A DNA stretch of 64,000 nt from contig NZ_CANNBM010000007.1 of the NCBI RefSeq assembly GCF_947502895.1, positions 25,707 through 89,706 on the forward strand. Reading direction: 5' to 3'. The position numbers were made by a program, and so were the translations under genes. This stretch comes from an uncultured Sulfitobacter sp. GTDB taxonomy: Bacteria > Pseudomonadota > Alphaproteobacteria > Rhodobacterales > Rhodobacteraceae. The notes beneath the pieces are model-generated. The model did no database searches. It worked only from the letters and a program-made list of their open reading frames with translations, and was not told the DNA's origin. Shown piece after piece: positions 57,501 through 64,000 of the stretch (positions are counted from its first letter, which is position 1; each line of letters starts with the position of its first letter).

Positions 57501-60500
57501 AGCAGCACGACTCTCACCATCGTCTCGGGTCTGGCAGGGGCAGGGGAGGTGTCGCTGTCCAGCTTCGGCTCTGACCCCGATGGCAACATTGATGTGTCCT
57601 CTGTCACCTTCCCCGGTACTGTTACCGCGGGCGGTGTGGCCAGTGATTTTGCAACACTGGGCCTCAGCTATAACGCCGTGACAGGCGAGATCAGCGTTGA
57701 TACCACCGTTGCCTTCTATCAGGATCTGGATGCGGCAGACACGCTGGAGCTGTTGATCGACTTTACCCTGACAGACGGGGCCACTGCCACCGACACAGGC
57801 GTGATGACGGTAGACGTCACCGGCGTAAACGACCGCCCCACGCTGACGGCTGTGAACCTCGCAACATATACAGACACCAACATCAACAATGCTTTCACCA
57901 ATGCTTCCGGCACGCTGATGGGTGCGGATGCGGACGCGGATGACACGACCCTGAGCTATGCGCTGGATGCAGGCACCATGGGCAGTGACCCGGGCGGCAG
58001 CTTCACCACCCAGACCTCTGCTTTCGGCACGCTCAAGCTCTATACAAACGGCAGCTATGACTTTGCTGTCGATGCGGCGGCGGTGAATGCCGCCCCTGAC
58101 GGCGGCAACATCGTGCTTGATTTCGGGGTTGTCGTCTCGGACGGGAACGGTGCGGCCAACAGCGACAGCACCGTCACCAATGTGACCATCACCATTGATC
58201 CGGCCAATGACACGCCGGAAATTGCCGCCATCGCAGCAAAGAGCATTGCCGACACGGCAAACGCCGACACCATCGCGGACATCACCGGCGTAGCCGGTGT
58301 CGACGGTCTCACCGCAGTCGAGCGTGACACAGGCGATACGGTCGACTTCTCGATCTCGGGTAAAACCGTGGTGGCTGGCGAGACAAGCCAGACCTTCTAC
58401 TATGACCGCAGCGGGGCGACAGTAGTTGCCGACCCGTCGGATGCCACAGGCCTGATCGAATTGGGGACCCTGACCGTCACCACCGCAGGCGGCTATACCT
58501 TTGATGCCAATGATGCAGGCATTGATGCGCTGCGCGCTGGCGAAAACCCTGCCATCAGCACCATGCTGCGTGCCACGGATGATGACGGCCTGTTCACCGA
58601 AACAGCACTGGCCATCAACGTCACAGGCGCCAATGACGCACCTGTCGTGGGTGGTATCGTTCCGGGTGCAACCATCACCGCCAAAGAGCAGCTGGAGGGA
58701 ACCGACACACGCGCAACCGCCGAAGGCGATGCGGTCGAGGCGCAGGCCACAATCTCCTACACGGATGTGGACAGCACCGGCACGCCCAACTTTGCCTTTA
58801 TTCCCGCAGCGTCGGGCTTTGCCGGCACAATCTCCTTCACGCCCTCGGGCGGCACAGTTGCAGACGGTAATGTCATCGTCAGCTTCGAGATCCCCGATGC
58901 AGATCTGAACGCATTGGCCGAAGGAGAGGAACTGCTCGGCAGCCCGCAGGAATACGAAATCCGTATCTTTGACGAGGTCGGCTCTTTTGTCTCGCAGACT
59001 GTCTTTATCAACATTGTGGGCAGCAACGACCGCCCCGTCATCTCTGCCGCCGCAGGCCAGGAAGGCGCAATGGTCACGGAGGCCGCAGAAGGCGCGTCAG
59101 ACAGCACGCTGACAGCCAATGGCACCCTGAGTGTGACAGACGAGGACACCACCGACGATGTGACACTGAGCGTGACAGATCTGGCGGTCAGCGGCAGCTA
59201 TACGGGCGATTCAGCGCCCTCTGACACTGCCCTCAAGGCGATGCTGGGCTTTGCCGCAGGGGCAGGGGCCACAACCGGCTTTACCCCGACGCTGACCCTT
59301 GCAGCGGACGGTGCCAATACCGATGCCAGCTGGGGCTTTACCTCGGGCATGATGGGGGATGATGCGTTCAAATTCCTCGCTGCGGGCGAGACGCTTGTGC
59401 TGGCCTATGAGGTCACGGCAAACGACAATTCCGAGACAGCGCCAGGTGTGGCGACAGATACCGCCACCACCACGCAGACCATCACCGTGACGATCACCGG
59501 CACAAATGACGGCCCCGTGGCCGCAGGCGATATCATCGCAAACGTGGCAGAAGACCTCGACATCGGGGCCATGACACCCACCGTGATTGCCACAGCCTTT
59601 GCCAACGATACGGATGACAAGGATACGCTGGTCTACTCCATTGATGCGGGCGATCCGGACGGCCTGTTCGCGATCAACAGCGCCACGGGCGCGATCACAC
59701 TGGCGGCGGGCAAATCGCTGGACGCCGAAGCCATGGGCGGAGGTCAGCATGTGCTGAGCATCCTTGTGGATGACCAGAATGGCGGCACCGATACCCAGCA
59801 GGTCACGGTGAACGTGTCGGATGTGGATGACAACATCACCACAACTCCTGTCGATAACGACACAGCCTTCTTTGCGACAGGCAATGTGAACGAAAACGCA
59901 GCCATCGGCACCGCTGTCGGCATTACAGCGATGTCCACCGATGACGATGTCACCGCAAATCCGTTGGCCTACAGCATCACGGGCGGCACAGGCAGCAGCC
60001 TGTTTACCATCGACAGCAGCACAGGTGTGATCACCGTCAACGGTGCCATCGACCGCGAAGCGGCAGGCGGCGGCAGCTATACCCTCGACGTGATCGCAAC
60101 ACCGCAAAGTGGTGCGGCGAGCGCGGCGGCGACCTTCACCATCACGGTCAATGACGACATAACGGAATTCTCCGTCAGCACGCCTGTTGATACCGACGGC
60201 ACAACCGGCGGCTCACTGGCAGAAAACTCGATGGGTGGCGCGATTGTCGGCATCACCGCCTTCTCCTCGGACAGCGATGCCACGCTCAACACTGTCACAT
60301 ACGCACTGACCGATAATGCCGGTAACCGGTTCGAGATCGACGCCACATCCGGCGTTGTGACCCTGTCGGACGAGGCTGGCGCACCCGCGCTCAACTTCGA
60401 GGCGGCGCCCTCGCACAACATCACGATCGAGGCGACCAGTGCGGATGGCACAACCGCCACGGAAACCTTCACCATCGCAGTGACGGATGCGGATGACACA

Positions 60501-63500
60501 CCGCCCGTCATCACAAGCGCCAACACAGCAACCCCTGACGAAAACCAGACTGCCGTGCTGACCCTGACAGCAACAGATGTGGACAGCGACGCGAGCCAGA
60601 CCAGCTACAGCCTTGTGGGCGGTGCGGACATGGGCGCGTTCGAGATCATCAACGGCAACGAGCTGGTGTTCAAGGCGGCCCCTGATTTCGAGGTGCCCAC
60701 CGATGCAGGCACCGATGGCACATACAATGTGACCGTGCAGGCCACCGATGTGCTGGGCAATTCCAGCACACAAGACATCACCGTGACCGTGCAGGACGTG
60801 AACGAAGCGCCCGAGGTCACATTGGCCAACGGCCAGATCACCATTGCGGAAAACACGCCGACCACAGGCGGCATCAAGGTCGCGGACATCATAGTCAGCG
60901 ATGACGCACTTGGCACAAACGATCTGGATCTGGACGGCGCTGATGCGGCCGACTTTGAAATCCGCACAGGTCCGAGCGGCCCCGAGTTGTTCTTTATCGG
61001 CACCTCGCCCAATTTCGAGACCGCCAGCGATGACAACACGGACGGCGTCTATAACGTCACCGTCACTGTCGATGATACGATGATCGGGACGGGAGACGAG
61101 GACACAGCCGCCTTCACCCTGAGCGTGACCGACGTCGCAGAGGCCCCTGTGGCCACTGATAACGTCAGCCTTGCACCCGGTAATATCGCCGAGAACAGCA
61201 CATTCACCGTGACCCTTTCGGCAGCGGCCTTGCCCGCCCCGCTTGAGGCGGCGCTGAGTGCGCTGGCCACAGACGAGGATGGCGACATCGATCTGACATC
61301 GCTCAGCTTCGATACCGCCACACTGGACGGTGTGGCAACAACTGTCGCGGCGCTGGGTGTCAGCTATGATGGCAGCACCGGTGTGTTCACACTGGCTGCC
61401 AGCGGCCCCAGCTTTGAAAGCCTTGCGGTGAACGACACCGCCGCGCTGGTTGTAGGCTTTACCGTGACAGATGGCACAGGCCTGACCGATACAGGTTCGC
61501 TCAACTTCACCGTCTCGGGCATAAATGATGCGCCGGTTGTCGATCTGGTTGCCTCTGATCTGGCCGCCAGCGGGGACGAGGATACGGTCATCAACGGGAC
61601 CATCGTTGCCACAGACGTCGATGCCGGCAGCACCCGTGGCTATACCATCGCCGCAGGGGACGGAGCCACAAACGGCACCGTCACAATCGACCTGACCACA
61701 GGTGCCTATACCTATACGCCCGATGCAAACTTCAATGGCGCAGACAGCTTTACCGTGACCATCACCGACGACCAGATGGTTGCCGTCACACAAGTGGTCG
61801 GCGTGACGGTTGCAGCTGTCGATGATGCACCGGACGCCACTACAGGCACAGCCACTACAAACGAAGACGCCGCGATCATGATCGACGTCACCTCCTTTGT
61901 GACCGAAGTAGACGGCGACGATTTCACCGTCACCGCAGCCAGCGTGCCAGAGACACAAGGCTCGCTCAGCTTCTCGGGCAAGATCATCACCTTTACCCCG
62001 GCGGCAAACTCCACAGGTCCGGTAACCATCACCTATACCGTGTCCGATGCCACAGGGGCGGCGCTGAACGACAGTGACACGATCAATGTCACAATCACCG
62101 CTCTGGATGATGCACCCGTTGCCGCAGACGGCACCGCCAACATCATGGAGGACGCAGGCCCATCCGTAATTGATGTGGCAAGCCTGATCACCGAAGTGGA
62201 CGGCGACGCCATCACAGTCACAGCCACCGTGCCAGCCGCGCAAGGCGGGGTCACTGTGTCGGGCACCGAAATCACCTTTACGCCTGCGGATGACTTCAAC
62301 GGGACAGCCAGCATCACCTATACCGTCACCGACACGGCCGGCGGGCTGAACGATGCAGGTGTGGTTGCAGTTGCCGTGGCAGCGGTGAACGATGCCACTG
62401 AAATCGACACGGGCGCACAACTCACACCGACCCATGTGGAGGCCGTTGATGCCGCTGCCGTGGTCCCCACGTTGATCGCGGATGCGGTCACGCTGGTGGA
62501 TGTGGACAACCTTGACTACGACACGGCGGTGCTGAGCGCATCGGTTGCGGGAGGTGATCTGACGGATATCCTGTCGGTCGATACCTCTGGTACAGTTGAT
62601 CTGAGCGAGCTTGGTGTGCTGAGCGTGGGCGGTGTAACAGTCGGCGCGCTTGGTCTGGCGGCAACGGGCAGCATCAGCTTTACCTTCAACGCCACGGCGC
62701 AAAAAAGCGATGTGCAGGCGGTCTTGCAGGCGCTGAGCTATGCCACTGTCAGTGACCAGCCGGTAACATCGCGCACCATCACCCTGTCGCTGACAGACGG
62801 TGACGGGCTGGCCGCGATGAACCAGACGGTGGATGTGACGATTACCGCCAGCAACGACACACCGACACCTCAGGACGATGCCATCAGCGCGGTTGAGGGG
62901 GGGACACTCTCTACCCTGAACCTGCTGAACATCGGCACGCTTGACAGCGATCCGGACGGTGACGCCCTGACCGTGACAGGGCTGGCGGATCTCAAGGATG
63001 CCACCGGCGATGCGGCGACAGGCGGCAGCGCCACAGTGGGCAGCTTTGCAGGGGTGATCACCACCGATTGGGGCGCACAGGTTACGTTGCAATCCAACGG
63101 CTCGCTCTTCTACAACCTGTCTTCTCCCACTGCCCGCTTCAACGAGCTGGCCGAGGGCGACACTGCTGTCGACAGCTTTACCTACACCGTATCGGACGGA
63201 AACCTGACCGAGACAGCAACCGTCAGCGTCACGATCACAGGGGTCAACGATAACATCACCGCCAACCCCGACACGATCACCGCAACAGAAAACACTGCGA
63301 CAAGCGTGACCGGCAACCTGCTGGACAATGATACCGATCGCGACGTGGGCGACATCCCCGAGATCGTCAGCGTGGCAAGCTCGGTCTCGGCCACCGCTAT
63401 CAGCACGGCGACAGGGTATCTTATCACCACTGTCGACGGTGTGGTCGTATCGCTGGAGCGGGACGGCAACTATCAGCTGACCGCCCCCGACAGTCTGGAT

Positions 63501-64000
63501 GCAGGGACGCTCTATACCGCGACCTTCCAGTACACAGCTCAGGATGATGGCCCACAATCCACCACAACCGTGACCATCAACATCACGGGCGACAATGACG
63601 GCCCCGCCGCGGCAACAGTCACGCTGACCGCCTCGGACGAGGATACGGTACGCACCATCACATCGGCCCAGTTGCTCACAGGAGCAACCGATCCGGATGC
63701 GAACGCGGCTCTGACCATCACGGATCTGACGCTTACTTCGGGCAACGGGACACTGGACGACAACGGTGACGGGACATGGGCCTATACCCCTGCTCTCAAT
63801 GACAACAGCGCCGTTACCTTCAGCTACACGGTCAGCGATGGCACCCTCACCGCCACCTCCACAGCCGGTCTGGACCTTACACCCGTCAACGACGCGCCTG
63901 TCGACAATGGCACGGTGCTGGCGGTCAGCGGTGACGAGGACACAGCCATAACCGGCACAATCCTCGCCTCGGATGTGGATGGCGATACGCTTGCCTACGC
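48525..64000 (+). CDS. Giant VCBS/cadherin-like repeat adhesin, runs off right edge
   Basis: One open frame starts at ATG 48525, with GGAG 8 bases upstream, and stays open to the end: over 5,150 codons, C-terminus outside the window. Residues about 40-150 look like a PA14-type carbohydrate-binding domain (GTWYFEHDADDALTFIVNGV). A cadherin-like repeat follows near 165-265 and Ig-like domains to about 700. Dozens of VCBS-type repeats with the end motif GTNDAPV come next, and cadherin-type blocks (ITAMSTDDDVTANPLAYSIT) lie near 3650-4200. Asp and Thr are abundant and Cys is nearly absent, typical of calcium-stiffened surface adhesins. There is no Sec signal peptide, so type I secretion by a C-terminal signal is expected. 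It should mediate attachment and biofilm formation. Confidence 0.93.
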   Translation, partial: MTTSGFFYQYATSTGTIDSNASALALLNGTGVASNTTGNIDTVTLPAGANGDNFAIRYTGTVNVSAGDAGTWYFEHDADDALTFIVNGVVVATRWDDSTGGVSASWSTSSSATLNAGANTIEIVYWEEAIGQFVNLSASPSGTAGTFVPVGGPGGLAVQSMVANTAPTFTSGAIASVAEGTTVAYDATATDDSDSEGSGITYALAGSGVDNGDFTIDAATGVVSFASGPDFEAPADDDTDNTYNITVRATDSNGAFTDQAVAITVTNVAPTGTVTATPSGPFTTGDVITFTATFDENVTASGSALTLTGGHSANQTGNSLNTVTFAYTVQAGDNQADLEVTGYTGTITDGTAAATLAPTNLDIVLDTTAPAAPGTPDLQATSDSNIDTDENTNVTAPVFDVDVSMLAMNDTVTLVDTSNGNAALSAVYTVTGSEMGGTAQITANTLTAATYAVAAVSADTLGNTSAPSAALSVVIDTDADLNDDATIAFTGAGSDMVYGGTEVVSVAVSGLDMGSTGSLTITGTAGNVMKSVTANGTVALSLAESASLGAGALSASMSITDVAGNTASAPMINSFNADYVAPTASSAMFNMGAGTAGAIIQDDVGTGTVTLAVTFDEAMDDTVNPTVTITTAGTGLSESATVARAWNAAKTILTITYDLADTNADLADVSVSVSGAQDAAGNMMTGATPLSTGAVIDTEISADQSASFTPNEIADQAQATAGVIDLATLDGTDGTTYALATFPVNPAHAHVEFDGLTLRIKDDAAARAYFDAEVNPSINIMVTGTDNAGNITQSTLSFALQDLNDAPQQGTGDYSDTVTERADGLTNLAGDVIENDTPFGTAGTFTVTDDEVGDTHSVTVSNIVSNAPGGVFLGFFQAGFDDPITGDGTGTVGWDFNVGLPFPETVSGPQMAIIDALAEGESIVQEYDVVITETNNAPNNLSYVQRVVITIDGTNDAPVVSGSAISGAVTEVADPSMADQTLTAEGTLNVVDTDTTDTVSVDVTSVAVSGSFTGTNPLSNTQLEAFMSVVAGDGSADPAVAATGLSADANPDPALSGSDFTWKFSAGSAGASAFDFLNAGQTLVLEYTLTATDDNTVGTPDTTDTQVVTITVTGSNDVPTITAASTATGIVEAGVDALNAAAAGTDTVSGMLNAYGNWADADAGETAALEVTQGSAGAGVAQTDLTFDQGPATDEAAIFGTYGTLYVKTDGSYRYELDNTDADTQALDGGDTVSDVFNYTIANGTDAGDSAASTLTVAIAGTNDAPVLTFATGADTGAVTEAGVDAMSMTAAGTPSATGTFAATDIDANDTTLTWTANANTGMGQTAGATAAEITGTYGTFSVTSAGVWSFDLANGSTAVQSLYQGESVSESFEVQVSDGNGGFDTQSVMIDITGTNDAPVVSVTGAVDNAVIEAGDDGAGDAVATGAFAVTDADNDAPTTDDDAKIWSIITNNDGPVTPAVANGAAAIVTGTYGTLSLTSLGTWSYALLNNDADTQALDDGGTATDMFTVRVADGLGGHDDITVTVNVAGDNDAPVISVETGDAITADLVEDAAATLTASDTLTITDVDANEGVSTTVTGLSISGITGAYGSNATPLANLLSITDGGTLTNTTTGGSNQATWTFSAASTLFDYLAKDEVLTLVYTVTSNDTTSTDTQTVTVTVTGTNDTPTVSAETGDSAAETVTESTGLVGGNLQTAGTLSIADLDTTDTHTPAATLATATWTDLNGTDPANILTGPSSSAGTISATLMSTLDNAFTVTNTANNVIDWDFDLADTEVDFLGKGEELVLVFNVTAQDDSLDAATDTSVPQTVTITIVGSDDAPVLSAAGTSAFDEGNSNIIVDGAVTGTALADDVTVNLLGTGSNDADNVWVTTVTTELDTNDARTITGTPTITTVSGTIPAGYTQAMVEAAFGGLTAASDAVTFNRNAAVFDALDDAAFIDVTLAYTVRTTSPDGTTFVDTPLSTVVRINGDNDAPFITDGAALDADVTEDGMTAVGGNIFFNDIEPTDRAALSVTNTPTQSMGTGAADLANYIGTFSAGFSAPTASTDGLLFYTFSVDNSVINNLAEGEVFTQSYEIAITDGDLSTTRDIVITFTGVNDAPANIAVTGATGLTENTGVDVTGGTSDQQLTGTITFDDADISDLAAGDPAVGADTHTVTSAFKSATLDGAALTGYAGAMGDFTITAASITAANAASTVGNSVDWTFDIDDADFDHLAAGEVLALTYTVTIDDGATGGSVTQDITVSVTGTNDSPSLTVETGNTDARTVTEGDAALSTSGTLTLADADLSDLVSVTTTSVAVTSGDDNSIANATLLAMLGVTDTLSATEASEQVTWNFNSGTELFDYLSATDTLVLTYTLTASDNATPPATTTQNVVITINGTNDVPVIAGTASNSVAEDAMDLTASGTLTITDKDTGESTFQAIAANTAGDNAYGTFEVGTNGAWTYTLTNTLAAVQNLGVGATLTDTITVTSADGSATQDLIVTITGTNDAPVIDESLSELAKTTDEDVAVTGTISVDDRDLDNMGMGDTLTYSISTDGANGTASIDASGEYTYTPGQDFNGADSFIVTVADGQGGMDTVTVNITIDPINDAPVGNVVPSTTFPIANEDQSFSVTVVNGAPSAMTDVPLALFATDVEGNISPASLAFVSATIGGTAVADLATAGITYTGATGVFTFDGAVAAYQTLAESVTTDVVINFTVTDDASASDTGSVTFTVRGTNDAPVLDAVASALTPTGAEDAITIGGSVVATDTDLGDTRAYTIEASDGPANGTVTINENTGAYSYVPNANYNGTDAFTVTITDDENAVITTLVNVTVSAVNDATEINTTAQVTPTHVEAVDAATPVATLVADAVTLVDVDALDYDTAVLSAAVTGGDASDVLSLDTSGTVSVSGTDVSVGGTTIGTLATTTAGLSVTFNASAMQAQVESVLQALSYATTSDQPATTRAITLDLTDGDGGTAMQQSVSVNITASNDTPSASDFDLAGVNEDSSTTLTIVSGLAGAGEVSLSSFGSDPDGNIDVSSVTFPGTVTAGGVASDFATLGLSYNAVTGEISVDTTVAFYQDLDAADTLELLIDFTLTDGATATDTGVMTVDVTGVNDRPTLTAVNLATYTDTNINNAFTNASGTLMGADADADDTTLSYALDAGTMGSDPGGSFTTQTSAFGTLKLYTNGSYDFAVDAAAVNAAPDGGNIVLDFGVVVSDGNGAANSDSTVTNVTITIDPANDTPEIAAIAAKSIADTANADTIADITGVAGVDGLTAVERDTGDTVDFSISGKTVVAGETSQTFYYDRSGATVVADPSDATGLIELGTLTVTTAGGYTFDANDAGIDALRAGENPAISTMLRATDDDGLFTETALAINVTGANDAPVVGGIVPGATITAKEQLEGTDTRATAEGDAVEAQATISYTDVDSTGTPNFAFIPAASGFAGTISFTPSGGTVADGNVIVSFEIPDADLNALAEGEELLGSPQEYEIRIFDEVGSFVSQTVFINIVGSNDRPVISAAAGQEGAMVTEAAEGASDSTLTANGTLSVTDEDTTDDVTLSVTDLAVSGSYTGDSAPSDTALKAMLGFAAGAGATTGFTPTLTLAADGANTDASWGFTSGMMGDDAFKFLAAGETLVLAYEVTANDNSETAPGVATDTATTTQTITVTITGTNDGPVAAGDIIANVAEDLDIGAMTPTVIATAFANDTDDKDTLVYSIDAGDPDGLFAINSATGAITLAAGKSLDAEAMGGGQHVLSILVDDQNGGTDTQQVTVNVSDVDDNITTTPVDNDTAFFATGNVNENAAIGTAVGITAMSTDDDVTANPLAYSITGGTGSSLFTIDSSTGVITVNGAIDREAAGGGSYTLDVIATPQSGAASAAATFTITVNDDITEFSVSTPVDTDGTTGGSLAENSMGGAIVGITAFSSDSDATLNTVTYALTDNAGNRFEIDATSGVVTLSDEAGAPALNFEAAPSHNITIEATSADGTTATETFTIAVTDADDTPPVITSANTATPDENQTAVLTLTATDVDSDASQTSYSLVGGADMGAFEIINGNELVFKAAPDFEVPTDAGTDGTYNVTVQATDVLGNSSTQDITVTVQDVNEAPEVTLANGQITIAENTPTTGGIKVADIIVSDDALGTNDLDLDGADAADFEIRTGPSGPELFFIGTSPNFETASDDNTDGVYNVTVTVDDTMIGTGDEDTAAFTLSVTDVAEAPVATDNVSLAPGNIAENSTFTVTLSAAALPAPLEAALSALATDEDGDIDLTSLSFDTATLDGVATTVAALGVSYDGSTGVFTLAASGPSFESLAVNDTAALVVGFTVTDGTGLTDTGSLNFTVSGINDAPVVDLVASDLAASGDEDTVINGTIVATDVDAGSTRGYTIAAGDGATNGTVTIDLTTGAYTYTPDANFNGADSFTVTITDDQMVAVTQVVGVTVAAVDDAPDATTGTATTNEDAAIMIDVTSFVTEVDGDDFTVTAASVPETQGSLSFSGKIITFTPAANSTGPVTITYTVSDATGAALNDSDTINVTITALDDAPVAADGTANIMEDAGPSVIDVASLITEVDGDAITVTATVPAAQGGVTVSGTEITFTPADDFNGTASITYTVTDTAGGLNDAGVVAVAVAAVNDATEIDTGAQLTPTHVEAVDAAAVVPTLIADAVTLVDVDNLDYDTAVLSASVAGGDLTDILSVDTSGTVDLSELGVLSVGGVTVGALGLAATGSISFTFNATAQKSDVQAVLQALSYATVSDQPVTSRTITLSLTDGDGLAAMNQTVDVTITASNDTPTPQDDAISAVEGGTLSTLNLLNIGTLDSDPDGDALTVTGLADLKDATGDAATGGSATVGSFAGVITTDWGAQVTLQSNGSLFYNLSSPTARFNELAEGDTAVDSFTYTVSDGNLTETATVSVTITGVNDNITANPDTITATENTATSVTGNLLDNDTDRDVGDIPEIVSVASSVSATAISTATGYLITTVDGVVVSLERDGNYQLTAPDSLDAGTLYTATFQYTAQDDGPQSTTTVTINITGDNDGPAAATVTLTASDEDTVRTITSAQLLTGATDPDANAALTITDLTLTSGNGTLDDNGDGTWAYTPALNDNSAVTFSYTVSDGTLTATSTAGLDLTPVNDAPVDNGTVLAVSGDEDTAITGTILASDVDGDTLAY
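56991..57461 (+). repeat. Adhesin module, copy 1 of a long internal duplication
   Basis: This segment encodes about 157 residues from NDATEIN through TPTHVEAVDAATPVATLVAD, DYDTAVLSAAV and LQALSYATTSDQP to NITASNDTP. A second copy lies at 62388-62861. It is distinct from the VCBS-type repeats around it. Confidence 0.85.
62388..62861 (+). repeat. Adhesin module, copy 2 of a long internal duplication
   Basis: This copy follows NDATEID with TPTHVEAVDAAAVVPTLIAD, DYDTAVLSASV and LQALSYATVSDQP and ends TITASNDTP. It is one residue longer than copy 1 and has diverged at many third positions, so it is an old duplication. Confidence 0.85.

Noticed and set aside
60213..63557. Minus-strand open frame of 1,114 codons
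   Set aside because: It is the antisense of the giant adhesin. Repetitive GC-rich coding DNA with Asp/Thr-rich codons leaves the opposite strand free of stops. The translation is rich in His, Cys and Gly with no family motif.

Overview
The window reads as part of a plasmid or chromid of a marine alphaproteobacterium, most likely Rhodobacterales (Roseobacter group). It is GC-rich. It carries an RPA-family replication initiator with a ParA/ParB partition pair, an iteron and DnaA-box origin, a parS-like palindrome, and many surface-polysaccharide genes. This resembles the RepA-I 'biofilm plasmids' described in roseobacters; the match is inferred from gene content, not from a search. I saw no rRNA, tRNA, CRISPR array, transposase, relaxase or conjugation gene.

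Layout. 1-623 is the 5' part of a minus-strand propeller-type surface protein. 772-8639 holds a GT2 glycosyltransferase, the ABC capsule exporter (KpsT and KpsE on minus, KpsM divergent on plus), a sulfotransferase and a GT2-GT4 fusion. 8640-12708 is the replication and partition block: palindrome, parB, parA, origin, repA. 12814-19637 has a double methyltransferase, phosphomannomutase, a phage-tail-like DUF2793 protein, a frameshifted sulfotransferase and ManC. 19634-31324 is a long minus-strand series read kpsF, kdsB, kdsA, a small unknown protein, GT4, an HP-motif capsule protein, gmd, a large GT4, FkbM methyltransferase, sulfotransferase, manC. 31889-36393 on plus has a KpsC/KpsS-like protein, a GT4 and two sulfotransferases. 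36567-46262 has three minus-strand RTX proteins (propeller-RTX, serralysin-type metalloprotease, glycine-rich CSLREA/Calx-beta RTX) with closely related C-termini. 46443-47285 is a sixth sulfotransferase. 48525 to the right edge is one open frame of more than 5,150 codons encoding a giant PA14/Ig/cadherin/VCBS-type adhesin whose end lies outside the window.

How the parts fit. KpsF, KdsB and KdsA make activated Kdo, KpsC/S-like proteins could build a Kdo linker, and KpsMTE would export the glycan. Phosphomannomutase, ManC and Gmd give GDP-mannose and GDP-4-keto-6-deoxymannose. Several glycosyltransferases, methyltransferases and six sulfotransferases would build and decorate a sulfated capsule or attachment polysaccharide. 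The RTX proteins and giant adhesin look like type I secretion substrates for the same sessile, surface-bound lifestyle. The type I exporter, an outer-membrane KpsD/Wza partner and a reductase for the Gmd product are not visible here.

The least expected items are a small-RNA candidate with two anti-Shine-Dalgarno segments (about 40350-40430), a CtrA-type box and TTAACCA half-sites upstream of the adhesin, the parS-like palindrome with an enlarged centre, and a sulfotransferase whose C-terminus continues in another frame.
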